From the NCBI GenBank assembly GCA_025200525.1, contig CM045761.1, positions 36,774,190 through 36,838,189 of the forward strand: a stretch of DNA of 64,000 nucleotides. Reading direction: 5' to 3'. Every line of letters starts with the position of its first letter. Positions within the stretch are counted from its first letter, which is position 1. The notes beneath the pieces were generated by a model. That model was not told the origin of the DNA and did no database searches. It worked only from the letters and a program-made list of their open reading frames with translations. This DNA comes from Camellia lanceoleosa. Taxonomy: Eukaryota > Streptophyta > Magnoliopsida > Ericales > Theaceae. Below, piece after piece: positions 1 to 10,330 of this stretch. A program made the position numbers and the translations under genes.

Positions 1-1
1 C

Positions 2-1069
2 AATTACCGGGAGCTGAACAAGGTCACCATCAAGAATCGGTATCCTCTACCGCCAATCGATGACTTGTTCGATCAACTTCAAGGCGCCCAAGTATTCTCT
101 AAAATTGACTTGCGTTCTGGCTACCATTAGCTAAAAGTCAAAACAGAAAACATCGAAAAAACTGCCTTCAGAACTCGTTACGGGCACTACGAGTTTCTTG
201 TCATGCCTTTTGGCGTCACAAATGCCCCAGCAACCTTCATGAACCTCATGAACCAAGTGTTTAAACCCTATCTTGATGAGTTCGTCATCGTCTTCATTGA
301 CGATATCCTCATATACTCCAAATCACCAGAGGCCCATGAGCAGCACTTGCGAACAGTTCTACAAACACTACGTGATCACAAACTTTATGCCAAGTTGAAG
401 AAATGCGAATTCTGAATCACTAGTGTACACTTTCTCAGTCACATCATTAACAAAGATGGTATCTCGGTTGACCCCCAAAAGGTTGCAGCAATCGTGGACT
501 GGCCACGACCTACTAATGTGTCAAAAATCCGAAGTTTCTTGGGTCTAGCTGGCTATTATCGACGCTTCGTGCAAGATTTCTCAAAGATAGCATCACCCTT
601 GACCCAGTTAACTAAGAAGAACATACCTTTTGAATGGACTGACAAACATGAGCATTGTTTTCAAGAATTAAAAAGTCGACTTGTGTCAGCTCCTATACTA
701 GCACTCCCTACAGGAGCAGATGCGTTCGTAATTTATAGTGATGCCTCATACAACGGTTTGGGTTGCGTTCTCATGCAAAACGGAAAAGTCATTACTTATG
801 CATTGCGACAATTAAAGACTCACGAGAAGAACTACTCGACTCATGATTTGGAATTGGCTGCGATAATCTTTGCTCTCCAAATCTGCCATCATTATCTCTA
901 CGGTGCAACCTATGAGATTTACACGGATTACAAGAGTCTTAAATATCTGTTAACACAGAAGGAACTAAATATGAAGCAACGACGGTGGCTAGAATTTATG
1001 AAAGACTATGATGTAGAGATCCATCACCATCCAGGCAAAGCTAACGTGGTGGCAGACGCACTAAGCTGA
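2..1069 (+). pseudogene. Gypsy RT and RNase H (broken pol)
   Basis: The first frame starts with an RT region of the kind [17 protein letters not shown]. It continues through [12 protein letters not shown] to the catalytic box [11 protein letters not shown] near 291-325. RNase H follows from about 700, with [13 protein letters not shown] and the conserved TDYKSLKYL. The domain ends at a motif resembling ADALS at 1052-1066. In-frame stops interrupt it: TAG at 128 (expected Gln), TGA at 413 (expected Trp) and TGA at 1067 (expected Arg). All three are explained by single C-to-T or G-to-A changes. The product would copy retroelement RNA into DNA, but it cannot be made whole from this copy. Confidence 0.93.
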
Positions 1070-1927
1070 AAGACGACTAGAAGTTTGGCATGTACTCTCA
1101 TTTCCCGCAAGATTAATGGGTTGCTCGCCAACATAACCGTGGAACCTACACTAATTGAAGAAATTAAGGCACACCAATGTAAAGATAAGCTTTTGAAGAA
1201 AAAGTACGATGAATAAAGAAACACGCGTAATCCTGATTTCACTATAAGCAATCGGATACTGAAATTTCGAAATCGAATTTGCATACCCAACATCTCGGAA
1301 CTCAAGAAGAAGTTACTGGTGGAAGCTCATAACTCGAGATTTGCAGCTCACCCTAGCAATACAAAGATGTATCATGATCTGAAGGAACACTACTGGTGGA
1401 CGGGAATGAAAAGACACATAGTAAGCCATGTCTCCAAATGTCTGCATTGTCAGCGTGTTAAAACAGAACATCAGAGACCTGCAGGATTGCTGCAACCACT
1501 CCTTATTCTTGAATGGAAATGGGAACACATTATTATGGACTTCGTGGTCGGGCTACCACAGTCATTTTCGAAGAATGATGCAATATGGGTTATAGTAGAC
1601 CAATTGACAAAGTCAGCGCATTTTCTACCAATCAAAATCATGTACTCCCTTAATAAGTTTGCCACTTTATATATCAAGGAAATTATTCGTTTACATGGTA
1701 TTCCAGTTTCAATCGCGTCGGACCGAGACCCCCGCTTCGTGTCTCACTTCTGGAACAAATTGCAAGAAGCTTTGGGAACCACATTGAAGTTTAGTACTAC
1801 GTATCACCCACAAACTGATGGACAATCTGAAAGAACAATCCAGACTTTAGAAGACATGTTACGTGTATGCGTGTTAGACCTCAAAGGTAACTGGGATGAG
1901 CACCTATCTTTAGTGAAATTCGCCTAA
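1070..1927 (+). pseudogene. Gypsy integrase, zinc-binding and catalytic core
   Basis: In the same frame as RT, a stop at 1214 is followed by an uninterrupted stretch from about 1217 to 1924. It shows an HHCC zinc-binding region (histidines near 1328 and 1349, then CLHCQRVK near 1438-1461). The DDE core has Asp in IIMDFVVGL, Asp in SDRDPRF and Glu in DGQSERTIQ. This is the enzyme that inserts the cDNA. A TAA at 1925 ends the frame where a Tyr codon would be expected after KFA. The domain is complete but separated from the rest of pol by stops. Confidence 0.92.
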
Positions 1928-2575
1928 AACAACAACTATCAGGCAAGAATTAGAATGGCGTTGTACAAAGCTCTGTATGGAAGGAGATGTCGATCACCTC
2001 TGTGCTGGACGAAAGTCGGGGAGGAAATTGTTAGGCCCCGAGATCGTGCAAGTCACAAGTGAGAAAATCCAACTCATCCAATAACGAATTCGCATTGCTC
2101 AAAGCCGCTAGAAAAATTATGCAAATACTTGGAGACGGGACTTGGAATTTCAAGTAGGGGATTAAGTGTTCCTTAAGATCTCACCAAGAAGAGGAGTAAT
2201 TTGATTTGGAAAGCGAGGAAAGCTAAACCCACGTTATATCGGGCCATTTGAAATATTGGAAAGGATTGGTTCTATAGCCTATCGCCTTGCGCTACCTCCT
2301 GAACTATCCAATGTCCACAATGTGTTTCACGTTTCAATGCTCCGACGATACCTCCGAGATCCAAAACATGTCATCGACTATGAGAACCTGGAAGTTCAAG
2401 AAGATCTTTCTTATGAAGAACAACCAGTGCAGATTCTCGATCGTCGTGATCAAATTCTCCGAAATAAGACCATACCGCTGGTAAAGGTCTTATGGCAAAA
2501 TCATCGCATTGAAGAAGCTACGTGGGAAATGGAAAGTCAAATGTGAGCCAAATACTCACACCTCTTCGAAAATTA
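1928..2575 (+). pseudogene. Gypsy integrase C-terminus and chromodomain
   Basis: After the stop at 1925 the family sequence continues (YKALYGRRCRSP at about 1964-1999), then shifts frame. From 2256 it reads ERIGSIAYRLALPPELSNVH, the GPY/F-type integrase tail. It ends in a chromodomain whose core is VLWQNHRIEEATWEMES near 2487-2540. A TGA at 2544 replaces an expected Arg just before the natural end, and a TAA follows at about 2572. Chromodomains in chromoviruses steer integration to heterochromatin, which fits this repeat-rich location. Confidence 0.88.
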
Positions 2576-2608
2576 AGATACGTCAAATTTGGAAACAAAC
2601 TTCTATTT

Positions 2609-2621
2609 AGGAGGGGAGAAA
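2609..2621 (+). other. Polypurine tract
   Basis: AGGAGGGGAGAAA lies immediately before the LTR start TGTGACAC. A purine run of this kind primes plus-strand synthesis in LTR retrotransposons, and its position fixes the LTR boundary. Confidence 0.85.
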
Positions 2622-4166
2622 TGTGACACTTTGAACGTTTAATTAAATACCACATAAATAATTATAGTCAAATATAATTATCGTTGTATGTGATGATATA
2701 TTATTAAATAAATAAATAATAATAAATATATAAATCTAATTTGGCATTAGGTTATCAAATATGAGATTAATTAGGGATTATTATTTAGGGCCAAATTAAC
2801 ACAAATATGGAATTATAATACTAGTTTGGCCAAATTAGAGTTAAAGACAGTAAATAAATACAAAAGTAAGTGTAAATAATAATAATAATAATAATAATAG
2901 TGGGTGTGGTAATAAAATAAATAATTAATTTTCTGTGAGTATACAATAAAGTATAATCTAATTAGGGATTAATTTGTTTATATAGTTATATTAGGAAGTT
3001 GGACTAAAGTATAATTATCTTAAATATAAGATAAATATAAATCTATGTTCATAATAAGCAAATCAGGTGAAGTTATGAAGCAGATCTACGGGTTGATTTG
3101 ACAGGCCACGTGTTAGCCAGATATTGGGTTTTCCTCCCTATAAATAGGAAGAGTTGATCAAACCTGTGAAGGAAAGCAAAAAAAAAAAAAAAAACGAGAG
3201 GGAGGTACGTAAGTATTAAACTTAAAGTAGGAAGGTTGTGATAGTGAAATAAGGCTAAGGGTCAATATTAAGGTGAGTTGTACTATACCTTGAGTTACCA
3301 TTATATGTTTTACATATGTTTTGACTTACTATAATTTATTTTATATAAGTTATATTTTATAAGTTATATTAATTCAAGTTATGTTTTAGAAATATTTCAG
3401 TTACGTGGATCAATTTCCAAACTCTATTTATTTAAATGAAATCCAATGGATATGTTTGTTTAAATTTTAAAGAATATTTGACTATAATCTTATAAACAAT
3501 TATGTTTTATAAGTACCACCACGGGAGTTCCACGCCTTGGGAGACTTAAATAACCATTAGCCTCTATTTGGCCACTTTGTGGTAATCTGTTTATCATGGA
3601 TCCATTGACTTCTGTTCTGATTGTCACTTATGTGACCTCTGTTCTGTTCTATTCTATACCGTGGTTATGGTTATTTATTTACATAATTTCTGTATTTCAG
3701 TTTCTACCACTTAAATGATTTATTTACCAAATTGAGTTATGTAAATGTTTTGACTTAACTAACTATCCATGGTTATTTTGTATTTCTTATACTCTTGGCA
3801 TAATATTTCTCACTCTGCTATGTGCTTCTAGCTGTTACCCTTTCAGGTGACGAGATGTGGGGGAAACCCATAACCTCACGAAATGGAACCCGCACGTGAA
3901 TTGATGTTGAACCACTTTTTTATCTTTCTTTTTTTTTTCTTTTTTTTTTTAATATTTTTTCTCCATTTTGTTCTACTCAAGACCGGTCACTTAATAATAA
4001 AATAATAAAAGCCCTATAAATGTATTTTCTCTTATTAAAATAATAAAACAGAGTAATTTACTATTTAATTATTTTTGTTTCCGCTTGTGCAGTTTAATTT
4101 GCTACGAATAGAATAAGTTAGTAAGTTGCGATTCCAACTCTAAGCCCTTGGGGTTGAGTCGTGACA
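2622..4166 (+). repeat. 3' LTR of the chromovirus (about 1545 bp)
   Basis: It starts TGTGACAC directly after the polypurine tract and ends GAGTCGTGACA, giving TG...CA termini. It is AT-rich, with a short AAT microsatellite near 2878-2900, an A-run near 3180 and a poly-T tract near 3930-3950. The sequence after 4166 has viral character (coat protein region), so the boundary is set by the TG/CA ends and the change of content. The 5' LTR is outside the window, so no age estimate is possible. Confidence 0.82.
3139..3146 (+). promoter_or_regulatory. LTR TATA box
   Basis: TATAAATA occurs in the context CCTCCCTATAAATAGGAAG, about 520 bp into the LTR. This is a typical plant retrotransposon TATA box, and transcription would start some 30 bp downstream. 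Confidence 0.6.
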
Positions 4167-4261
4167 AAAAGTGAGGCCCGAGGTGGAGGTTTTTTAGAGA
4201 GAGAGAACTAAAAAAAAATTGACAATTACAACTTTGAAGAAACCAATATTAGCAATCAATT

Positions 4262-5233
4262 TTTTGTTTCAGTTAAAAAATTAAATGAATGGAATATAGA
4301 TGGTCTTAGTGAACATTAAATTCTCCAGAAACTCAATCATTTATCCATGGTTGCAAACAGTTACCTTACTAATTATCCTGATTATACTCAACCTGAAATT
4401 GTTATTTTAATTACTACTGAATTTACTGGTATGCTCAAATCTTGGTGAGATAAATATCTCACTTCTGATCAACGAGAATCTATTCAACATGTTGTTCAAA
4501 TGGATGATAATGGTTTTCATATCTTTGACGAAGAAATAGGTTCTAGTATACCTGATGGTATTAATACTTTAATATATACCATAGTCAAACATTTTATAGG
4601 TACACCAACTAATATTCATTCTCGTATCCATGATCAACTCAGTAACTTAACGTGTCCTACTCTAAGTGATTTTAGATGATATAAAAATGTTTTTACCTCT
4701 AGAGTGATGCTTCAAGATGATTGTACTAAGTCATTTTGGAAAGAAAAATTTATTAATGGATTACAAAGTCTTTTTGCCCATAAAATTCACGATGTTCTTA
4801 GTCAATCCACTGGTATTATAGAATATGATAACTTAACCTACGGTGATATAATTAGCACAATTCAAAAGGAAGAACTAAAAATGTGCATCGATTTGAAACT
4901 TAGTCAAAAAACTATTAAAGACAAACATAAAGCTAAATATGAATTATGTAACTTTTGTGAACAATATGGCTTTCCTCTGGTAGCACCTTCTCGAAGTAAA
5001 AATAATAAAAAGAAATCTTCTTATAAATACTCCACTAAATATAAAAAGAAATATTACCCTTCTAAATCAACTGATAAATATTACACTAAACCCAAAAAGA
5101 AAAATTATCATAAGAAATCTAATCAATCTCAAAAGTCAAAACTAAACCAGATGTTACTTGTTATAATTGTGGAAAAAATGGTCGTTATTCCAATAAATGC
5201 AAAGTAAAAGAAAAACTTAAAGCTAAATTTAAC
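4262..5233 (+). pseudogene. Pararetrovirus coat protein with zinc knuckle (broken)
   Basis: A coat-protein-like region begins near 4270. It is interrupted in frame by stops at 4317, 4446 and 4677; the last two sit where Trp would be expected. The open part 4704-5207 holds a long Lys/Tyr/Ser-rich basic tract (about 4990-5140), as expected for a nucleic-acid-binding capsid tail. A one-base frame change near 5148 then leads to CYNCGKNGRYSNKC (5159-5200). That is a retroviral-type zinc knuckle in which Arg replaces the usual His. Stops follow at about 5234. The protein would have packaged viral nucleic acid. Confidence 0.78.
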
Positions 5234-5890
5234 TAATGACAGATTACTGATGAAAATTAACAACAAATACTTGACATATTTAAATTAGCCACTACTCCAA
5301 ATCAAACTCCTGTTCAATCTAGTCATTCATCTAACGATGATATTCCCTCCAGTGATACTTCTTCCTATTATTCTCCTATTGATAGTACTGACAATGAAAT
5401 TGAATTAGGATGTAATGATACTTGTTGTAAAACAGTCAATGTTTTTAGTAAATCTCAACAAGAAGAAACTACTGTCATTAAATTAATTAGTGGATTAGAA
5501 AATCCTAAATTAAAGATACAATATACTAATAAGTTGAAATCCTTATTGACCAATAAAGATAAGAAATCTAAACATGATAAACCAATCATTAGTTTAACTA
5601 AAACTTTAGACCGATTTAAAAAAGAAAAACATAAAGATTTCATCTTACAAGATCTACAAAATGAAATTCATCATATTAAACTAACTATTCAAGAATTAAA
5701 AGCTAAAGACAAGACCTTAGAAGAAGACATTGCTCTATTAAAAATCAACAAAAGTCTTAATGATTTCTAATAAATCATCATTTGAATCAAAATCTGAATC
5801 TAGTTCTGAACCCGATCCAAACAAAGTCATCTTTGATTATAGAACTACTCCACACAATAGTGATCACGATAGTAATTACCTTAATCTAAT
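5234..5890 (+). pseudogene. Pararetrovirus linker with coiled coil
   Basis: The frame between the zinc knuckle and protease is Asp/Ser-rich (about 5335-5400). It then becomes Lys-rich and heptad-like, including 5534-5770 with TIQELKAKDKTLEEDIALL, a likely coiled coil. It ends at a TAA at 5768. No enzymatic motif is visible. Caulimovirid polyproteins carry poorly conserved spacers here, so this is assigned by position only. Confidence 0.55.
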
Positions 5891-6630
5891 TAATCTGAAT
5901 CACCTTAGAAGTCATGGCATTAATTGATACTGGCGTTGATTTAAATTGTATTCAAGAAGCATTAATTCCTACCAAATATTATCATAAGTCTACTGAACAA
6001 TTAAGTTCTGCTAATGGAAGTCAAATGTATATCAAATATAAATTACCAAAGGTACATATTTGTCAAAATAATGTTTGTTTCAAAACATCTTTTGTGTTAG
6101 TTCGAAACTTAACTGATAAAGTCATTTTAGGTACACCATTTATCTTTTTATTTTATCCTTTCACTACTACTCCTAAAGGAATAACTACACAAGCTTTTGG
6201 TCACACTGTCACTTTTAAATTTCTTTCTCCACCAGAGATCAAAGAATTAAATCAATTAAAAGCATGTTCAATTTCTCAATCCATTAATCGATTAACCAAA
6301 CAACTCAAATTTCTCAAAGAAGAAGTAAATTACAAACGAATTGAATCTCAATTAACTAATCCCATTCTTATATCCAAAATTGATGGATTTAAAAACCAAT
6401 TAACAAATACCGTTTTTTTTACTTTACCTAGTGCTTTTTGGCATAGGAAAAAACATGTAGTAACACTCCCTTATATTAAAAATTTTAATGAAAAACAAAT
6501 TCCTACCAAGTCGTGACCTATCCAAATGAATCATGAATGAATGGAAACATGCAAAAAAGTGATTAACGAATTATTAAAAAATATTATTATTAGTAAAAGT
6601 AAGTCGTCTTGGTCTTGCCTTGCTTTTTAT
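5891..6630 (+). pseudogene. Pararetrovirus aspartic protease
   Basis: The open frame 5914-6516 begins with ALIDTGVDLNCI, carrying the catalytic D-T-G. It later has VILGTPF, the hydrophobic-hydrophobic-G motif that closes the retropepsin fold. The enzyme would have cut the viral polyprotein. Beyond 6516 the sequence leads toward the RT N-terminus but meets a TGA at 6514 and further damage. It is then split by the MITE at 6631. Confidence 0.8.
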
Positions 6631-7104
6631 TAGGGGTGAAATCAGTTCGGTTCGGTTCGGTCGGTTTTTTCACTCATTTTGCACCGAACCGATGATTTCG
6701 GTTTTGCATATTTGTGAACCGAACCGCCCAGAAAAATGACATAAACTGGCGCGGTTCGGTTTATTACGGTGCGGTGCGGTTTTTTCGGTTTTTCGATTTT
6801 TTTGGCCTTTTTTTTCTGGTTGGGCCTCACATTTTGGGCCTATATTTCTATCTATTTTGCATAAAATTTGGGCTCAAGCCATGTAATTTCTACATAGGTT
6901 TGGGGCCTCACATTTTGGGCCTATTAATATTATATAAGTCGGTTCGGTTCGGTTCGGTGCGGTTCGGTTCAAAAAACCAAAAATAAATGGAACCAACGAA
7001 TGTCTAAAAACATAAACCGAACCGAACCGAATGATTGAAAACTTAAGACACCGACCGAAAACCGGTCGGTTTGGTCGGTCCTTCCGGTTTTTCTTTCACC
7101 CCTA
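6631..7104. mobile_element. hAT-type MITE (474 bp) inside the viral RT region
   Basis: The termini are inverted: TAGGGGTGAAA at the left and TTTCACCCCTA at the right. They are flanked by a perfect 8-bp duplication CTTTTTAT at 6623-6630 and 7105-7112, as expected for hAT elements. The interior is dominated by GGTTCGGTT-type repeats in opposite orientations near the two ends, so it could fold back extensively. It has no coding capacity. Reading across the insertion, the viral RT frame joins naturally at the target site, showing that it jumped into a pre-existing viral copy. Confidence 0.9.
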
Positions 7105-7760
7105 CTTTTTATGTTAATAAAAATGCTAAACTTGAACGAGGTGTTCCCCGAGTAGTCATTAATTATAAACCATTAAACAAAGTTTTAGAATGTATTAGAT
7201 ACACAATCCCTAATAAAAAAGATTTAATTAAAAGACTTAGTCAAGCCGTCATTTTTAGTAAATTCAATCTAAAAAGTGGATTTTGGAAAATACAGATTTA
7301 TCCTAATGATCGTTATAAAACTGCCTTTACTACCCATTTTGGTTATTACGAATGGAATGTCATGCCTTTAGATTAAAAAATGCTCCTAGTGAATTTCAAA
7401 ATATTATGAATGAAATTTTTAACCCCTTTAGTCATTTTTCCATAGTCTACATAGATGATATCCTCATTTTCTCTAAGTCACTTGATGAATATTAGAAACA
7501 TCTTAATTCCTTTCTCCATATTATCAAATATAATGGTCTAGTCATTTTTGCTCCTAAGATTAAGCTTTTCCAAACTAAAGTTTGATTCTTAGGATATGAT
7601 ATCCACCAAAGTACTATTCTTCCCATCAATTAATCTATTGAATTTGCTTCTAAGTTCCCTGACGAAATCTTAGACAAAACCCAGTTACAACGGTTTTTAG
7701 GTTCCTTAAATTACATTGCTAAATTTTATAAGGACCTTAGGAAAACTTGTTAACCCCTCT
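7105..7760 (+). pseudogene. Pararetrovirus reverse transcriptase
   Basis: From the target site the frame reads RVVINYKPLNKVLE (near 7150-7190) and IFSKFNLKSGFWKIQ, both typical of caulimovirid RT. A one-base loss near 7370-7376 (after NVMPL) shifts the frame. The catalytic box YIDDILIFSKS is at 7448-7480 in the shifted frame. A TAG near 7493 and other stops at 7584 and 7632 follow. The polymerase is clearly viral in type but cannot function. Confidence 0.88.
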
Positions 7761-7768
7761 TTGATCGG

Positions 7769-8275
7769 TTGAAAGATAATCCTCCACCTTGGTCTTCTAC
7801 ACATATTGCTATTGTTCAACAAGTCAAAAAATATATCAAGTCTTTACCCTGTTTTGGTATTCCTACTGAAAATTCTTTCAAAATTATTCAAATTGATGCC
7901 TATGATGTTGGTTATGGTGGTATCCTCCTTCAGAAAATAACTCCTCAGTCATTTGAACAAATTGTTCGTTTCCATTCTGGTGTTTGGAACAAAGCACAAA
8001 AGAATTATAGTACTATTAAAAAAGAAATTTTATCTATTGTTTTATGTATTAGTAAATTTCAAGACGATATTTTAAATAAATTTTTTTTACTACGTGTTGA
8101 TTGTAAAAGTGCTAAATATGTTATAGAAAAAGATGTTCAAAATATTGCTAGTAAGCATATTTTTTCCTGCTGGCAATTTATCTTAAGTATTTTTGATTTT
8201 GATATTGCCTATATACCTGATAGTCAAAATTCTATTCTTGATTTCCTTACCCGGGAATTTTTACAAGGGGGATAG
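7769..8275 (+). pseudogene. Pararetrovirus RNase H domain
   Basis: This open frame of 168 residues holds an RNase H domain. It has Asp in IQIDAYDVGYGG, Glu in TIKKEILSI, Asp in LLRVDCKSAKYV and a C-terminal region ending DFLTREF. It follows the RT in the order expected for a caulimovirid polyprotein. The frame itself is intact from 7769 to the TAG at 8273, but upstream RT damage means it is only a fragment. Confidence 0.85.
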
Positions 8276-8277
8276 GC

Positions 8278-8505
8278 ATGGACACTCTTTTTATTTCCTA
8301 CCATAAATTAAAAGTCACCTTTTATAGAGAACTTGTTTACCAAACTACTTACCGTATTGCTTGCCTTAAGACAGCTCGCAAAACTACTCGCCATGCACAA
8401 TTCATACAATTTCATCAAATTACCAGTCGTTGCAATTTACTTGATCATTATAATAATTGCCTTCATTACCATTTGAACAAATTAGATATCCTCAGTGGAT
8501 GCTAA
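8278..8505 (+). other. Short frame after RNase H, unknown
   Basis: A 75-residue frame starts at an ATG immediately after the RNase H stop. It is rich in His, Tyr, Thr and Cys and has no motif I recognise. It could be a small viral protein, the C-terminal tail of the polyprotein, or the start of the downstream frame. Its position between two viral regions supports viral origin but not a function. Confidence 0.35.
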
Positions 8506-8526
8506 ATTTTGTTCATTCTCTTACAT

Positions 8527-9670
8527 ATGTCTAGTCAAAAATCCCAGAAACCTCCCAACAAGGCCATTGTTCCAGCCAGTCAACCTGTTGCTCTTCCTCC
8601 TGTTGATTTAGTCAATTGTTACCAAGTTCTTGGTAATATTCCTAAACCTAGTTATACTTCTGCACTTGCTACATACCCATTTGCTTCCTCTTCCTAGTCA
8701 CTTACTCCTTATCCACCTAATCCAGTCAGAACAACCAAAACTGATTATGTTAAAACCCAGTCTATTAATTTATTCTTCAAGGAACCTATTCCTAAGAATA
8801 TTCATAATGTTCTTGACCTAGTTAAATCATATTTCCCTCATGGATGGCATTTTGTTCCTCTCCATCCAGAGAAGTCAATTACTTTCTACAAAAACATTCT
8901 TTTTCATCATCAATCAATAGTTATTAACCTATTTGTGATCGAACCTATACCAGTAAAATCATTTACCATTCATTATATATTCATAATATTGTTTCTCTTG
9001 ATGAATGGGGTCTCCCTTTTCAACTTCGTGATGTACCCGGTCATACCATCCAATATAGTTATTATGATTATATGGATACTTGGTTCAAAATCCTCTTACA
9101 TCAAAATGAGTCATATACTCACTTTTGGTTTCTCCAATTTGATCATAAATTCAAGTCAACAATTCCCACATGGTTCCTCAAATGGTGGTCTCAACATGGT
9201 GTCATATCTGAGATTATTCCATTTGTATTAATGGACAAATTCACTATTTCTCTTTTGTCTATAAACTTAGTCAGCATCAAAGTCAATTTCCTTTATTACT
9301 CATTTTTATGTCCAAATACAAAGTCCCTTGGATTTTCAAATGGCAATATGCTATTTCTGAAAATATAGTCACCAGACTTCATTTTGTCAAATAGTGGGAT
9401 ACATTTAAATCTCATCGGATTATTGAACAAGTCCAAGAAGAATTTCCAATCAATTCTCATGCTCCAACTCCAGCCATGGTCAAAGCTCAGCAAAACCCAA
9501 CTGCTTCAGTCACACAAGGCAGCCCAATTCCACCAACTAGACTTGGAAGCCCAACAACTAGCTCTTCCAAGCCCAAGTCATCCAAATCCAAGTTAGCTCA
9601 GTCAAAGCCCAAAGCTAAGACCAAGTCATCCAGTGATGAATTGATCCAGATGGCCAAGCTATTGATGGCC
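8527..9670 (+). pseudogene. Second viral reading frame, unknown function (broken)
   Basis: A new frame starts at ATG 8527 (SSQKSQKPPNKAIV), with a Pro/Ser/Ala-rich beginning. It continues in fragments across several frames to 9670. Conserved-looking pieces include SLDEWG near 8995, YYDYMDTWFKILL near 9060-9098 and IPTWFLKWWSQHG near 9163-9200. The end is Pro/Ser/Lys-rich (9476-9670). Stops occur at 8695 and elsewhere. Aromatic-rich blocks suggest a folded domain, but I cannot name it. It sits where two-frame caulimovirids carry a second, poorly understood frame. Confidence 0.55.
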
Positions 9671-9672
9671 TA

Positions 9673-9910
9673 AGCCAAGTCATAGATTGAAGATGAAACC
9701 TCTGAAGAATCTAGTTCGGTTGAGGCTTCAACCAATAATGATCCTTATGGGCCCCAATTTCAAGATGCTCAAGACCCATACGTTTAAGGCTCAAGCCAAG
9801 TCACAAATTGAAGATGAAACCTCTGAAGAATCTAGTTCCTCTGAGGCTTTAACCAATAATGATCCTTATGGGCTCCAGTTTCAAGATGCTCAGGACCCAT
9901 ATACTTAAAC
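9673..9910 (+). repeat. Tandem duplication, 121-bp unit
   Basis: The block from AGCCAAGTCA at 9673 to 9793 is repeated from 9794 to about 9910 with a few substitutions. Both units include GATGAAACCTCTGAAGAATC and end near GACCCATA. They overlap the acidic C-terminus of the second viral frame and the start of the non-coding region. Confidence 0.9.
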
Positions 9911-10330
9911 AGTCAGCTATTGGATTCTATATATGTACAAATCAGTTTCAGTCACTACTCTTACTTTAAGAAAAGCTGTTGATATATATATTGATTTCTT
10001 ATCAGTCAACTGTGCAGTCACGTTCCCTCACTGCAAGTAAAAAAAAAAAAAAAGTAAAAGAGTTCTCAGTCACAAAAAGATGCTCTCTGCACCCATGTAT
10101 CTCTTATTTTCAGGTTTTTCAGAAGTCACAAGTTTCACAGTATTTTTCAACTTTTGAAGTCACAAGCCTCACAGCTCCAATCACAGGCCCCATAGTTCCA
10201 AGAATCACAAGCTCAACAGTTATCCACTTTGCCTATAAAAGAGACTTCTCAGTCAAGGCCAAGGTAGAGAAAGAAAGAGTTCACAATTTTCTTTCGCAGT
10301 TTCTCTCAGTTTCTATAAAATTTTAAGTTT
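9911..10330 (+). promoter_or_regulatory. Viral intergenic region with promoter TATA at 10234
   Basis: This non-coding stretch follows the second viral frame. It contains many CAGTCA/AAGTCACA words (for example near 9945, 10003, 10015, 10128, 10160) upstream of TATAAAAG at 10234-10241. A TATA box in the large intergenic region is where caulimovirids place the promoter for pregenomic RNA. GTCA/TGAC words resemble bZIP half-sites, but that role is inference. No tRNA-Met primer-binding site or clear poly(A) signal was found. Confidence 0.5.

Larger units (their letters stand above)
1..4166 (+). mobile_element. Ty3/gypsy chromovirus, 3' part with 3' LTR
   Basis: The window opens inside the reverse transcriptase of a Ty3/gypsy retrotransposon and runs through RNase H, integrase and a C-terminal chromodomain to a polypurine tract and a 3' LTR. 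The order RT-RNase H-integrase identifies Ty3/gypsy, and the chromodomain places it among chromoviruses, probably the Tekay/Del type. Pol reads in one frame from base 2 to 1927 apart from stops at 128, 413, 1067, 1214 and 1925, then shifts frame before 2256. The element is therefore dead. Its 5' half (gag, protease, 5' LTR) lies outside the window, so its TSD cannot be checked. Confidence 0.93.
4167..10330 (+). mobile_element. Endogenous pararetrovirus (caulimovirid) remnant
   Basis: The order on the + strand is coat protein with zinc knuckle, acidic/coiled-coil linker, aspartic protease, RT with YIDD, RNase H, a second unrelated reading frame, then a non-coding region with a TATA box. No integrase is seen. 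This is the layout of Caulimoviridae, not of an LTR retrotransposon. No movement-protein region is visible before 4260, so the 5' part is missing or was lost next to the gypsy LTR. Stops, frameshifts and a hAT MITE at 6631-7104 show an old inactive copy. The genus is uncertain; a two-frame layout is reminiscent of florendovirus-like or petuvirus-like elements. Confidence 0.85.

Noticed and set aside
1024..1677. Minus-strand frames opposite the gypsy RNase H and integrase
   Set aside because: They overlap clear + strand pol domains and have no recognisable product; shadow frames.
2622..4166. Possibility that the chromovirus LTR belongs to the same family as the 2.4-kb solo LTRs
   Set aside because: Only the terminal GTCGTGACA is shared; length and internal sequence differ.
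6714..6986. A 90-aa Phe/Gly-rich frame
   Set aside because: It lies wholly within the hAT MITE and arises from GGTTCGG-type repeats.
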